Of a stretch of 64,000 nt of DNA, positions 27,750-36,979 are shown one piece after another. Positions within the stretch are counted from its first letter, which is position 1. Each line of letters opens with the position of its first letter. The DNA comes from Methanobrevibacter oralis (GTDB lineage Archaea > Methanobacteriota > Methanobacteria > Methanobacteriales > Methanobacteriaceae). Made by a program: the position numbers and the translations under genes. The notes below the pieces were generated by a model that ran no database searches, was not told the DNA's origin, and saw nothing but the letters and a program-made list of their open reading frames with translations. The DNA lies in contig NZ_LWMU01000048.1 in the NCBI RefSeq assembly GCF_001639275.1, forward strand, positions 62,001 through 126,000, written 5' to 3'.

Positions 27750-27956
27750 ATGCGAAATGATAAAATAACTAGAAGTGAATATAATAAGTTAAAAGATGCT
27801 TTTCTAGCTAAAAATAGGCGTAGTATGTACTCATTATATATTGATATAAATAAGAATAATACTGTAAGCAAACATTTATTTTTTGGATTAATAAATAAAA
27901 TTTGTCGAGAAGCAGGAATGAAAGAATTTTATGACATGAAAAATATTAAAAAATAA
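27750..27956 (+). CDS. Small basic protein of unknown function
   Basis: 68 residues, very rich in Lys, Arg and Asn (predicted strongly basic), with two short helices and no cysteine motif: starts MRNDKITRSEYNKLKDAF. It has a weak ribosome site (GTGA). It ends four bases before the convergent prf1 stop. The regular amphipathic helix pattern and ATG suggest a real small gene; nucleic-acid binding is possible from its charge but not demonstrated. Confidence 0.45.
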   Translation: MRNDKITRSEYNKLKDAFLAKNRRSMYSLYIDINKNNTVSKHLFFGLINKICREAGMKEFYDMKNIKK

Positions 27957-27960
27957 TATA

Positions 27961-29205
27961 CTAAGATTCAACATAATATCTTAAAATAGCCGCAATACCA
28001 CCAAAAGCTCTGAGTAGTTGCACACCTTCTTCAGTTTCAGTAGAAATAAATTCAACATTAGTATTCATTTCTTCAGCTTTCTCTACAAAATAATCAACTA
28101 AAAGTTCAGATGAATCTTCCTTTAAAATTTCATTACACTTTGAACATCTTTTTTCTAATTTATCTGCTTCACTTTGGTTTTTAACTGTTATAAATTCTTT
28201 ATTTCCACAGCTTGAACATTTGAAAGTTTTATGAAGTAAAGATAAATCTTCAGATAAAAGTAATGTATCAACAGCTCCAATAATTAAATTATTTTTTACT
28301 TCTTGTTCTCCGTAAGATGCAAGACCTTTATCTTTAATTAACTCCTTTAAAAATTTTTGAACTACTTTTTTCTCATGCATAACATCCAAATCATTTAGAA
28401 TATCAGCAGATTTATCAATAACTTCCCTAATACCGAATTCACCAGTATATGATGTATCAACAGTAGCTATAATCTTATCTTTAATTTCGTATTGAAGATA
28501 ATCCCCTTTAATAAATTCTTCTTTAGTAAAACCCGGTCCACCAACAATAACTCCTTTTAAATCATCTTTTAAAGGAATAAATGCTTCATTCATATGTTCA
28601 CCAATACGTTTTTTAAACTCATGAGCTGCCAGATCAATTACACGGTCAAACCTTCTTTGAGATTGACCTCCAGCTTTATGTTTACCTGGAACACCACTAG
28701 TTAAATGACCTAAAATATTAATCTTTTTACCCTTTAAAGTAGCTATTGTAGCTTCTTTTCTATCAACAACTGCTAAACCATAAGTTTCTCTTTCTTCAAT
28801 CATATATTCTAAAGGTTCTAAGAAAAATTCATTATTACATTGATACCAGTAAGTTGTAATTGGTTCCGGTGGTTCAAAAACATAAGTTTCCATTTTTTCT
28901 GTTCCTGGACCTCCTTTGGGAATCATTCCTACAAATAACACCAACCCATGTTCTGGAGGTTTTTTGAACATACGAATTCTTTGTAAAATTACTTCAATAG
29001 CCGATTGTACATTTTTTCTTGTTTGTTTACTTTTAATGTTAGCACTTTGACCAAGTTCATCCCTCATGTGTTTACCAACATCACTTAATTGTTTATCTGG
29101 TGGAATATAAACCGAAACAAGTTCAGTGCCCCTACCTTTTTTCTCAGCTAACTCTTTTAACGTTTTTTTAAATTCATATAACTCTTTTGATGATACTTCT
29201 GCCAT
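27961..29205 (-). CDS. prf1: Peptide chain release factor aRF1
   Basis: 414 residues, the single archaeal factor that reads all three stop codons. NIKS (56-59) is the stop-codon recognition motif and GGQ (in [11 protein letters not shown], about 180) triggers peptidyl-tRNA hydrolysis. Domain 3 has a zinc-binding pair, CSSCGNKEF and CSKCNE. Start at ATG 29205 with SD GGAGAT. No anomalies. Confidence 0.96.
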   Translation of the reverse strand: MAEVSSKELYEFKKTLKELAEKKGRGTELVSVYIPPDKQLSDVGKHMRDELGQSANIKSKQTRKNVQSAIEVILQRIRMFKKPPEHGLVLFVGMIPKGGPGTEKMETYVFEPPEPITTYWYQCNNEFFLEPLEYMIEERETYGLAVVDRKEATIATLKGKKINILGHLTSGVPGKHKAGGQSQRRFDRVIDLAAHEFKKRIGEHMNEAFIPLKDDLKGVIVGGPGFTKEEFIKGDYLQYEIKDKIIATVDTSYTGEFGIREVIDKSADILNDLDVMHEKKVVQKFLKELIKDKGLASYGEQEVKNNLIIGAVDTLLLSEDLSLLHKTFKCSSCGNKEFITVKNQSEADKLEKRCSKCNEILKEDSSELLVDYFVEKAEEMNTNVEFISTETEEGVQLLRAFGGIAAILRYYVES

Positions 29206-29284
29206 GTTATCTCCATAAAATTTAATATAATATTATTAGATATCTATTTACAAATATAAATAATTAATTAATAAAAGCTTATTT

Positions 29285-30256
29285 TCAAGGCAATTTTCTT
29301 TTAGCATATTTTTTAAATAGCTTTCTTTCATTATCATCAATTGTGTTTAATTCCAATAAATCATAGCCAGTTAATTCAATTATTTTTAAAGCTATAGCTG
29401 TGTAAGTATCAGGATACTCATTGTTTCCAAAGATGTACCAAATAACACCTCCATCAAATACTAGCTCTAAATACCAATCATAACCATCAAAAATAGCTAA
29501 ATCATGATTAAGAGATTTATTCTGATAATCATCTGTAATCCATAAATAAACACCATAGTAATCTAATAAATCTAAAATTTTTAAAATATCTTTATCATTT
29601 AACTTCCTTTCATAATATCCGTCAATTTTTCGATTAGCTAAATCAACCACAAAATTTAAACGAGGCAATCCCATAGAAAGAACTGAATGATGTCCAAATT
29701 CTATTAAATTTAAAGATAATTTCTTATTATTTCTATCATAAATTCCATCTTTTCTAAAATCATAAAATAATCCTGTAACTAACTTTTTTTGATAATCAAG
29801 ATGACAAACATCAAAACCAACTAAATTAATTAATAAATTAGCAAATTTTTCCCAATTTTTAGGAAAGTTATTTTTAAATGAATATTCCTCATAATTAGTA
29901 TCATGATAAATATTTATATTACAAGAATAAATTAATTCTAATTTTTCAAAATAAGCAAATTTTTCCGATTCAAAATCCTCAAACAAATTTATATTCTCAA
30001 AGCCCTGTTTAAAGTCTTCAATTTCTTTATTTTTTAAATTATGAATTTTACTTGATACATTAGATTTAAGTTCTCTTAAAATAGCTATCCAAGAATCATC
30101 ACATATTAAACTTTCTTGAATAAACCTTTCATCATTAAATCTCTCATGGATTTTATAATAAGCCATTTCATTTTCTAAATCTATAATAAAACATTCATAA
30201 TGACGATTTAATTTTTTAAAATTAAATCTTTGTGAAATTTCAATTTGACGAATCAT
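29285..30256 (-). CDS. Unknown protein with an internal duplication
   Basis: 323 residues, not recognised. The N-terminal half (about 15-155) and the C-terminal half (about 190-310) look like copies of one domain: FIIDLENEMAYYKIHERFND aligns with FVVDLANRKIDGYYERKLND. LINLVGFDVCHLD aligns with KIIELTGYDLLELN, both at the end of the repeat. Highly acidic, rich in Tyr, Trp and Phe; no membrane helix. No clear Shine-Dalgarno. It is divergent from the zinc-ribbon gene. Function unknown. Confidence 0.6.
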   Translation of the reverse strand: MIRQIEISQRFNFKKLNRHYECFIIDLENEMAYYKIHERFNDERFIQESLICDDSWIAILRELKSNVSSKIHNLKNKEIEDFKQGFENINLFEDFESEKFAYFEKLELIYSCNINIYHDTNYEEYSFKNNFPKNWEKFANLLINLVGFDVCHLDYQKKLVTGLFYDFRKDGIYDRNNKKLSLNLIEFGHHSVLSMGLPRLNFVVDLANRKIDGYYERKLNDKDILKILDLLDYYGVYLWITDDYQNKSLNHDLAIFDGYDWYLELVFDGGVIWYIFGNNEYPDTYTAIALKIIELTGYDLLELNTIDDNERKLFKKYAKRKLP

Positions 30257-30333
30257 TTAAATCAAAAAACATTTATTATTAATTATTAATTCAAAACAAA
30301 TAAATCTTTATAAGAAATACTTAAATAACTTCA

Positions 30334-30361
30334 ATATATAAGATTAATATAAGTGATAAAA
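30334..30361 (+). promoter_or_regulatory. TATA box of the zinc-ribbon gene
   Basis: ATATATAA at 30334-30341 lies about 24 bases before the ATG at 30361, so the transcript would be leaderless or nearly so. An AAGTGAT element before the ATG could act as a Shine-Dalgarno only if initiation is further upstream. Confidence 0.45.
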
Positions 30362-30927
30362 TGGTTATAAGAAGATGTCCGAAATGCCATACAGCAAGTG
30401 ATGACATTTATGGTTTTTGTATAAAATGTGGATATGAATTTCCAGAAATTAATCCGGCTAAAGTATGTATCCATTGTGGATATCAAAATCCTGATGAAGC
30501 AGATTATTGTGTTAAATGTGGAACCCCATTGATTTTAAGAAATCCTACAGAAGTACCGAAAAAAATAATTATTAATAAAGAAATGCTTGAAAATGCCCAA
30601 TATGGGGAAGAAAATAAATTAAATCCAATCATTATTAAAAAAGAAGTTGTTGATAGTGCTGAAAATTACAGACAACATAAAACAAGTTCATTTCTCATAT
30701 TATTAGGTTATATTTTTTCAATTTTAGGTGGAATAATAGGTTTAATTATTGCAGTTTACTTAGTAAGTAGAAAAGATCCAACAGTAAAAAAACATGGATT
30801 TATCCAACTCGGAATCTTTGCATTTTACATAATTCTTATTAGCTTATTAATTATAACTGGAGTAATTCCAATGGAAGCAATAACTAATTATAAACAATTT
30901 ATCGTTGGAAATGTTACCAATCCGTAG
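30361..30927 (+). CDS. Double zinc-ribbon membrane protein
   Basis: 188 residues. Two zinc ribbons at the N-terminus (CPKC...CIKC, 6-25; CIHC...CVKC, about 37-57) are followed by a linker and two transmembrane helices (about 103-128 and 146-165). Such zinc_ribbon_2/DUF-type proteins are common in gut methanogens, with unknown role; the ribbons probably face the cytoplasm and might bind protein or nucleic acid. The 3' end overlaps the convergent GNAT gene by 14 bases. Confidence 0.7.
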   Translation: MVIRRCPKCHTASDDIYGFCIKCGYEFPEINPAKVCIHCGYQNPDEADYCVKCGTPLILRNPTEVPKKIIINKEMLENAQYGEENKLNPIIIKKEVVDSAENYRQHKTSSFLILLGYIFSILGGIIGLIIAVYLVSRKDPTVKKHGFIQLGIFAFYIILISLLIITGVIPMEAITNYKQFIVGNVTNP

Positions 30928-31351
30928 GTAAATACATTACAATAGCTCCGTCCTGATTTTCATAATAGTTTGGGACAATTCTATCTATCCTAAACTTAAA
31001 ACTTTTATAAAATTCAACTGCCGAATTATTATTTTCATTTACTTCCAACATTACTTTATCAATTTCAAGTAATGAAAGAACATTAATCGCTCTTGATAAT
31101 AATTTAGAACCAACTCCTAAACGTCTATAATTTTTATCAACAGCTATGGATATAATATGACCTTCCCTATCATTTTTTATCCAAAAAATTATATATCCTA
31201 TTACATAATTGTCTTTTTCAGCTACTAAAAATCCAACCCCCATTTCATATAATTGTTTAAAGATATTTATTTCATAAGATTGATTAAAAGACATGTTTTC
31301 TATTTCATAAACCCTTTTTAAATCTTCTAGAACAAATTTTCTAACTTTCAT
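30914..31351 (-). CDS. rimI: GNAT-family N-acetyltransferase (RimI-like)
   Basis: 145 residues. GNAT fold with the acetyl-CoA loop RRLGVGSKLLSRAI (Q/RxxGxG/A pattern) near residue 72-85, and the C-terminal NNNSAVEFYKSFKF helix typical of RimI. Archaeal RimI/Ard1 proteins acetylate protein N-termini. The neighbour UPF0146 has no known link. Overlap with the convergent zinc-ribbon gene is 14 bases. The RimI subtype is a likely but not certain assignment. Confidence 0.7.
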   Translation of the reverse strand: MKVRKFVLEDLKRVYEIENMSFNQSYEINIFKQLYEMGVGFLVAEKDNYVIGYIIFWIKNDREGHIISIAVDKNYRRLGVGSKLLSRAINVLSLLEIDKVMLEVNENNNSAVEFYKSFKFRIDRIVPNYYENQDGAIVMYLPTDW

Positions 31352-31466
31352 AATATAAACCTAGATTAAAGTTTAAGATAAACTATAATAAATCTTTTTG
31401 TATAAATCAAACTTTAAATACTTATTTAAATATAATAAAATATACAATTTTTAGAAGGCTTTTTTA

Positions 31467-31856
31467 ATGTGGCAAAGTTTTGGAGAATATTTACTAGATT
31501 TAATTGGAAATAGGAAAGTTAAAATAGCAGAAATAGCCGTTGGAAAATTTGATAAAATTTACAAAATTTTAGAAGAAAAAAAGAATATTGATGTTATTAA
31601 AACAGATATTGACCCTGATAATGAAAATATAATTAAAGATGACATTACAAATCCTAATTTTGACTTATACAAAGAGGTATGTTTAATTTATTCAATTAGA
31701 CCACCAAATGAACTTCAACCATATTTAGTAAATCTAGCTAATGAGATTAATTGTCAATTAATTATAAAGACATTGACCAATGAGGACTTAAATACCGGTA
31801 GATTCAATATGAAGTTAAAAAATTATAAAAAAGCAAGTTTTTACACGTTACGGTGA
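31467..31856 (+). CDS. UPF0146 family protein
   Basis: 129 residues, an archaeal family with a Rossmann-like fold related to small methyltransferases but lacking clear SAM motifs. The AEIAVGKFDKIYKILEE segment and IYSIRPPNELQPYL are family hallmarks; VIKTDI could be the acidic ribose-binding position. Function unknown. The P-type ATPase starts six bases after the stop, and CobK overlaps that gene, making a three-gene unit. Confidence 0.75.
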   Translation: MWQSFGEYLLDLIGNRKVKIAEIAVGKFDKIYKILEEKKNIDVIKTDIDPDNENIIKDDITNPNFDLYKEVCLIYSIRPPNELQPYLVNLANEINCQLIIKTLTNEDLNTGRFNMKLKNYKKASFYTLR

Positions 31857-31862
31857 TAAATA

Positions 31863-34283
31863 ATGGAAAATACTTTAAAAGAATACAAAACCTCACTTGA
31901 AGGACTCAATACTCTAGAAATTCAAAAAAGACAAGAAAAATATGGTTTAAATAAACTAGTTGAACCAAAAAAACAACACCCAATTGTTCTATTTTTATCA
32001 CAATTCTTTGATGCATTAATAGCCCTGCTTTTAATTGCAGCCATTGCTGCTTTTTTAATTAATGATATAATTGACGCATCAGTTATTTTAATTGCAGTTT
32101 TACTAAACACAATAATCGGATTTGTTCAAGAATATAAATCTCAAAAAGCTGTTGAAATGCTTAAAAATTTAGTTACAAAAACAGCTATTGTTAAGAGAAA
32201 TAATGAAATTAAAGAAATTAATTCTTGTGAGCTTACAATTGGTGATATTGTACTTGTTAGTGAAGGAGATAAAGTATCTGCAGATTTAAAAATAATTGAA
32301 GCTAATGATTTGACTGCTGATGAATCCTATTTAACTGGAGAATCTGATGCTATTTTAAAAGAAATTAATGATGAACTATACATGGACTCTAATATTCTTT
32401 CAGGAAATGCAATAGGTGTTGTAAAAGCTATTGGAATGTCTACTTCAATTGGTCAAATTGCTGAGATTGTTTCTGAAAAATCTGATGAAACTCCTCTTCA
32501 AAAAAAAGTAGGTCATGTTGGAAAAGTTATATCACTAATAGCTATCCTTGTTTGTATATTTGTATTTATCTTAGAATTGTTTAGAGGAGTTCCACTTGTT
32601 GAAACTTTTATGACAGCTATTTCACTTGCCGTTGCAGCCATTCCTGAAGGGCTTCCTGCTGTATTAACATTAACTCTTGCACTTGGAATGCAAAAAATGG
32701 CCAAATCTAATGCAATCGTTAGAAAACTACTTTCCGTAGAAACATTAGGCTCCTGTACAATAATCTGTAGCGATAAAACAGGTACATTAACTGAAAATAA
32801 AATGACAGTTACTGACTATTATTTTTTAAATAAAGACAAAACCATGCTTATTGGTAATTTATGCAATAATGCTAATCTTAATAATGGAAAAATAATTGGA
32901 AATCCTACTGATGGAGCTATTCTTAAATTTATAGACGATAATTCAGACATTGGTGAAATTAGCTACAAACGAATTGACGAAACCCCACTTAATAGTAATC
33001 GTAAAATGATGAGTACTACTCATAGATTAGATGGTGAAAATATTATTACTTTAGTAAAAGGTGCTCCAGAAATAATTATAGGTGAATGTAAATACATAGA
33101 TAATGAAGGAAATATTGAAATACTAAGTCCTAAAATTAATAAAATGCTATGTGAAAAAATTAGTGAAATGACAAATAAAGCATTAAGAGTCATAGGTTTT
33201 GCTTATAAAATTAATAATGAAGACTTAATTTTTACTGGATTAATGGGACTAATAGATCCCCCAAAATCAAACACTATAAAAGCAATTGAAGAATGTAAAA
33301 ATGCAGGAATCCAAGTTAAAATGATTACTGGTGATCATTCAAAAACTGCTGAGGCAATTGCTCGAGACATTGGTATTTTAACTGATGGAAAAGTAATTAC
33401 AGGAGAAAAGCTAGATGAATTAAGTGATGAGGAATATTTAGCTATTGTTGATGATATTCAAGTTTATGCAAGAGTTAAACCAATGCAAAAAATGAGAATT
33501 GTTGAAACATTAAAAAATAAAGGAAATATTGTTTCAATGACTGGAGATGGAGTAAATGATGCTCCTGCTCTTAAAAAAGCATCAATTGGAGTAGCTATGG
33601 GTAGTGGAACAGATGTGGCAAAAGAATCAGCAGATATGGTTATAAAAGACGATGATTTTGGAACTATTGTAAAAGCAATAAAAGAAGGAAGAAAAATCTA
33701 TGATAATATTAAAAGATTTATTAAATTCCAAGTATCTACAAATGTTGGAGCCATTATAACAATTATTGGAGCATCATTATTATCACTACCTCTACCATTT
33801 AATCCCGTGCAATTGTTATGTATTAATATTTTGATGGATGGGCCTCCTGCACAAACATTGAGTATGGAAGGAGCTGAAAAAGACATTATGCATAGAAATC
33901 CTGAAAATGGAGACATCTTAAATAAAAATACTTTAACAAAAATTTTTATTTCAGGACTTGTAATGGCAATAGGCACAATAGGAATATTTGCATACAAATT
34001 AACAAATTCAAACATAAAAACGGCTATGAGTGTTGCATTTACATTATTTGTTGTATACCAACTATTTAATGCATATAATTGTAAAGCAAACTCACATAAA
34101 TCAAGTAAATATTTGTATGCAGGAATTATAAGTTCATTTATACTTCAATTATTAATCATATATTTACCACAGCTACAAACAGTGTTTAGAACAGCACCAA
34201 TTAATATTTTTGATTGGGTTTTAATAATTTTAACTGGATTTACAATAATAATTTCTGAAAAAATAGTAAATAAAGTGATATAA
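31863..34283 (+). CDS. P2-type (Ca2+-class) cation-transporting ATPase
   Basis: 806 residues, an integral membrane cation pump. The phosphorylated D304 lies in CSDKTGTLTEN. The actuator has LTGES; the hinge and nucleotide-binding domains have KGAPE and MTGDGVNDAPALKKASIGVAMG. The fourth helix carries AAIPEGLPAVL, the Ca2+-binding motif of SERCA/PMCA-type pumps. About 10 membrane helices. Slightly shorter than eukaryotic SERCA but normal for methanogens. Ion specificity (Ca2+ or Mn2+) is inferred. Its stop overlaps the cobK start (TAATGA-like). Confidence 0.88.
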   Translation: MENTLKEYKTSLEGLNTLEIQKRQEKYGLNKLVEPKKQHPIVLFLSQFFDALIALLLIAAIAAFLINDIIDASVILIAVLLNTIIGFVQEYKSQKAVEMLKNLVTKTAIVKRNNEIKEINSCELTIGDIVLVSEGDKVSADLKIIEANDLTADESYLTGESDAILKEINDELYMDSNILSGNAIGVVKAIGMSTSIGQIAEIVSEKSDETPLQKKVGHVGKVISLIAILVCIFVFILELFRGVPLVETFMTAISLAVAAIPEGLPAVLTLTLALGMQKMAKSNAIVRKLLSVETLGSCTIICSDKTGTLTENKMTVTDYYFLNKDKTMLIGNLCNNANLNNGKIIGNPTDGAILKFIDDNSDIGEISYKRIDETPLNSNRKMMSTTHRLDGENIITLVKGAPEIIIGECKYIDNEGNIEILSPKINKMLCEKISEMTNKALRVIGFAYKINNEDLIFTGLMGLIDPPKSNTIKAIEECKNAGIQVKMITGDHSKTAEAIARDIGILTDGKVITGEKLDELSDEEYLAIVDDIQVYARVKPMQKMRIVETLKNKGNIVSMTGDGVNDAPALKKASIGVAMGSGTDVAKESADMVIKDDDFGTIVKAIKEGRKIYDNIKRFIKFQVSTNVGAIITIIGASLLSLPLPFNPVQLLCINILMDGPPAQTLSMEGAEKDIMHRNPENGDILNKNTLTKIFISGLVMAIGTIGIFAYKLTNSNIKTAMSVAFTLFVVYQLFNAYNCKANSHKSSKYLYAGIISSFILQLLIIYLPQLQTVFRTAPINIFDWVLIILTGFTIIISEKIVNKVI

Positions 34284-35077
34284 TGAAAAAATTAAATATT
34301 TTCTTACTTGGAGGTACTAAAGATTCAATAAATATTATACAACATATTAAAAATAATTATGAATCTTACATTTTAACAACAACCACCACAGAATATGGTT
34401 CAAAATTAGCTATTGAAGGTGGAAGTGATGATACAATAGCTAAACCTCTTTTAAAAGAGGATATAATTAATATTTTAAAAGAAAAAAGTTTCGATGTTTT
34501 AATTGATGCAACCCACCCTTTTGCAAGCCATATAACTCAAACTAGTGTGAGTGTTGCAAAATTATTAAAAATACCTTATATTCGCTTTGAGAGACCCACT
34601 ACAACTTTCGAAAATATTGATTGTTCTAATATCCATTATGTAAACTCGTTTGAAGATGCTGGGAAATTAATTTCAGAAAAATTCAATCAAGGAAATGTGT
34701 TGCATTTTGCGGGAGCTAACACGATGGAGGATGTGTTAAAAAATGTTCCTCTAGAAAAATTCTACCCAAGGATTCTAAAAGTAGAAAAATCACTTAAAAA
34801 ATGTGAAGACTTAGGAATAAAGAAAGATCATATCATTCCAATGAATGGAGCTGCTAGTAAAGAAGAAAATATAAAACTAATCAATAATCTTAATGCATCT
34901 GTAATGATTACTAAAGAAAGTGGTAAAATTGGAGGAGTAACCGAAAAAATCCAAGCAGCTAATGAAACAAGCATAGCTGTAATAATGATACAAAGACCTA
35001 AAATAAAAGAATTAAATAAAAAAAATATTGTATCAAATCTAGATGAACTAGATAAAAAAATAAAAAGCTATTTTTAA
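34283..35077 (+). CDS. cobK: Precorrin-6A/cobalt-precorrin-6A reductase
   Basis: 264 residues. Reduces (cobalt-)precorrin-6A in corrin ring synthesis using NADPH. N-terminal LLGGTKDS (nucleotide-binding) and the DATHPFASHIT signature of CobK/CbiJ are present; a second conserved segment MTKESGKIGG-like is near residue 210. It starts on the last base of the P-type ATPase stop. Corrinoids feed the methyltransferases of methanogenesis. Other cob genes in this window are cobS and cobZ near 63 kb. Confidence 0.9.
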   Translation: MKKLNIFLLGGTKDSINIIQHIKNNYESYILTTTTTEYGSKLAIEGGSDDTIAKPLLKEDIINILKEKSFDVLIDATHPFASHITQTSVSVAKLLKIPYIRFERPTTTFENIDCSNIHYVNSFEDAGKLISEKFNQGNVLHFAGANTMEDVLKNVPLEKFYPRILKVEKSLKKCEDLGIKKDHIIPMNGAASKEENIKLINNLNASVMITKESGKIGGVTEKIQAANETSIAVIMIQRPKIKELNKKNIVSNLDELDKKIKSYF

Positions 35078-35096
35078 AAAAATTAATTATAAAAAA

Positions 35097-35179
35097 CGCC
35101 GAGACTGGGATTTGAACCCAGGCGGAGAAACTCCACAGGATTTCAAGTCCTGCGCCTTACCAGACTAGACTATCTCGGC
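35097..35179 (-). tRNA. tRNA-Ser (UGA)
   Basis: Class II tRNA on the minus strand. Acceptor GCCGAGA pairs with TCTCGGC; anticodon loop CTTGAAA (anticodon TGA); long variable arm TGGAGTTTCTCCG; T-loop GTTCAAAT; discriminator G, as expected for serine. No CCA is encoded and no intron is seen. It lies at the 3' end of the S10 operon. Confidence 0.95.
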
Positions 35180-35198
35180 AAATGAAAGGAGTATTTAG

Positions 35199-35224
35199 AA
35201 AGGATATCTAAATATCTATCCTTT
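35199..35224. repeat. Hairpin across the S10 stop, before tRNA-Ser
   Basis: Perfect 8-base arms AAAGGATA (35199-35206) and TATCCTTT (35217-35224) around a 10-base loop. The S10 stop codon lies at the loop edge. With no T tract after it, it is more likely an RNA-processing or mRNA-protecting hairpin between S10 and the tRNA than a terminator. Confidence 0.5.
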
Positions 35225-35524
35225 AAGTTCAATTTCAATACTTACATTATCAGGAACGTTGACTTTCATCACTTGTCTCATTGCACGTTCGTCAGCACCA
35301 ATACCAATTAAACGTTTGTGGATTCTAAGTTCCCATTTTTCCCAAGAAGCTTTACCTTCACCATCTGGTGATTTCCTTGTAGGTACTACTAATTTTTTAG
35401 TAGGTAATGGAATAGGACCAGATAAATCAACACCAGTTCTTTCAGCAATTTTTTTGAGTTGATCACATACATAAGCTAATTTTTCTGGGTCAGTCCCCGT
35501 AAGCTTAATCCTTGCTTGATTCAT
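35216..35524 (-). CDS. rps10: Ribosomal protein S10 (uS10)
   Basis: 102 residues, the usual archaeal length. Typical segments are [14 protein letters not shown] at the start, GPIPLPTKK and [10 protein letters not shown]. The start at ATG 35524 is preceded by GGAGGATAATAA. It is the last protein gene in the str-type operon downstream of tuf, and is followed by tRNA-Ser on the same strand. Confidence 0.97.
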   Translation of the reverse strand: MNQARIKLTGTDPEKLAYVCDQLKKIAERTGVDLSGPIPLPTKKLVVPTRKSPDGEGKASWEKWELRIHKRLIGIGADERAMRQVMKVNVPDNVSIEIELKG

Positions 35525-35590
35525 TTATTATCCTCCAAAAAAATAAAAAAAAAGTAATAAAAATTACTTCTTTTTATTACGCTTACAAAC

Positions 35591-36832
35591 TTATTTTGCA
35601 GGGACTACATCAATACATAATCCAGCAGCAACAGTTTGACCCATATCCCTAATAGCAAATCTACCCATTTGCGGAATTTCAGTTGCTTTTTCAAGACACA
35701 TTGGTTTAGTAGGTTTGAGTTTTACGATAGCAGCATCACCAGTTTTTAAGAAGTCTGGGTTTTCTGTAGCAACTTGACCAGTGGCTGGGTCTAATTTTTT
35801 AGATAATTCTAAGAAAGTACATGCTACTTGAGAAGTGTGACAATGGAATACAGGAGTGTATCCAACAGTGATTACACCAGGATGTTGTAATACAACTACT
35901 TGTGCATCAAATTCTTTAGCTACAGTAGGAGCGTTATCAGTATGTCCAGCTACATCTCCTCTTCTAATATCGTTTTTACCTACACCTCTTACATTAAATC
36001 CAATGTTATCACCAGGTTCAGCAAGATCAAATATTTCGTGGTGCATTTCGATAGATTTTACTTCGCCGGAAGCTCCAGCAGGTTCAAAGATAACGTTTTC
36101 ACCTTTTTTCATTACACCGGTTTCTACTCTTCCAACAGGTACAGTACCTACACCAGTAATGGAGTAAACATCTTGAATAGGAATTCTTAAAGGTAAAGTT
36201 ACAGGTTTTTCAGGAGCAGTTAACTCATCTAAAGTATCAATTAAACTTTTTCCTTTGTACCATGGAGTGTTACTACTACTTTCTTTAATGTTGTCTCCTT
36301 CAAATGCGGAAACAGGGATGAAAGGTACTTGATCAGGGTTGAAACCTACAGTTTTAATTAATGCAGAAACTTCATCCTTTAATTCATTGAATTTAGCTTC
36401 ATCATAGTTTACTAAATCAATTTTGTTAATTGCAATGATTAATTGATTAATACCTAAAGTTCTAGATAAGAACACGTGTTCTTTAGTTTGTGGCATTACA
36501 CCATCATCAGCTGCAACAACTAATACACCAGCATCTGCTTGGGAAGCACCAGTAATCATATTTTTAACGAAGTCTCTGTGTCCAGGACAATCTACAACAG
36601 TGTAGTCGTATTTTTTAGTGGAGAATTTTTGGTGAGCAAGATCGATAGTTACTCCCCTTTCCCTTTCTTCTCCTAATTTGTCCATGACAAATCTGAATTT
36701 GTTTTCTCCGTCATCTAATTGTTGTTCAGCGATTGCACCAGCTTTTAATAATAAGTGTCCAACTAAAGTGGATTTTCCGTGGTCAACGTGTCCAATAAAT
36801 GCTAAATTGATATGTTCTTTTTCTTTTGCCAT
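35591..36832 (-). CDS. tuf: Elongation factor 1 alpha (aEF1A)
   Basis: 413 residues. Brings aminoacyl-tRNA to the ribosome. GTPase motifs GHVDHGKS (14-21), DCPGH and NKID are intact. Codon use is visibly more biased than in neighbours (for example mostly AGA and GTT/GTA), as expected of a highly expressed gene. SD GAGGT before the ATG. It has its own promoter (TATA TTTATAAG on the minus strand, 36895-36902) despite being in the operon. Confidence 0.98.
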   Translation of the reverse strand: MAKEKEHINLAFIGHVDHGKSTLVGHLLLKAGAIAEQQLDDGENKFRFVMDKLGEERERGVTIDLAHQKFSTKKYDYTVVDCPGHRDFVKNMITGASQADAGVLVVAADDGVMPQTKEHVFLSRTLGINQLIIAINKIDLVNYDEAKFNELKDEVSALIKTVGFNPDQVPFIPVSAFEGDNIKESSSNTPWYKGKSLIDTLDELTAPEKPVTLPLRIPIQDVYSITGVGTVPVGRVETGVMKKGENVIFEPAGASGEVKSIEMHHEIFDLAEPGDNIGFNVRGVGKNDIRRGDVAGHTDNAPTVAKEFDAQVVVLQHPGVITVGYTPVFHCHTSQVACTFLELSKKLDPATGQVATENPDFLKTGDAAIVKLKPTKPMCLEKATEIPQMGRFAIRDMGQTVAAGLCIDVVPAK

Positions 36833-36864
36833 TATAATACCTCTTTTTAATATTAATTTAACAA

Positions 36865-36902
36865 CATTTAAGCTTAAATGATAGCTTAATTATACTTATA
36901 AA
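36865..36902 (-). promoter_or_regulatory. tuf promoter with palindrome at the predicted start
   Basis: A perfect 16-base palindrome CATTTAAGCTTAAATG at 36865-36880 covers the predicted initiation point (near 36873) for the TATA box TTTATAAG at 36895-36902 (minus strand). It might be an operator, or the transcript's 5' end may fold. AT-rich, so chance cannot be excluded. Confidence 0.4.
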
Positions 36903-36979
36903 TCTTAACCTATAAATAGCTAATGCTTTTTATATAAATTTTATTAAAAAATATAAAAAAATTAAAATTTAATTTTTAA

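Noticed and set aside
31366-31417. Inverted repeat TTAAAGTTT ... AAACTTTAA between rimI and the UPF0146 gene
   Set aside because: Wide separation (34 bases) and pure AT context make chance likely; no placement relative to a clear TATA box.
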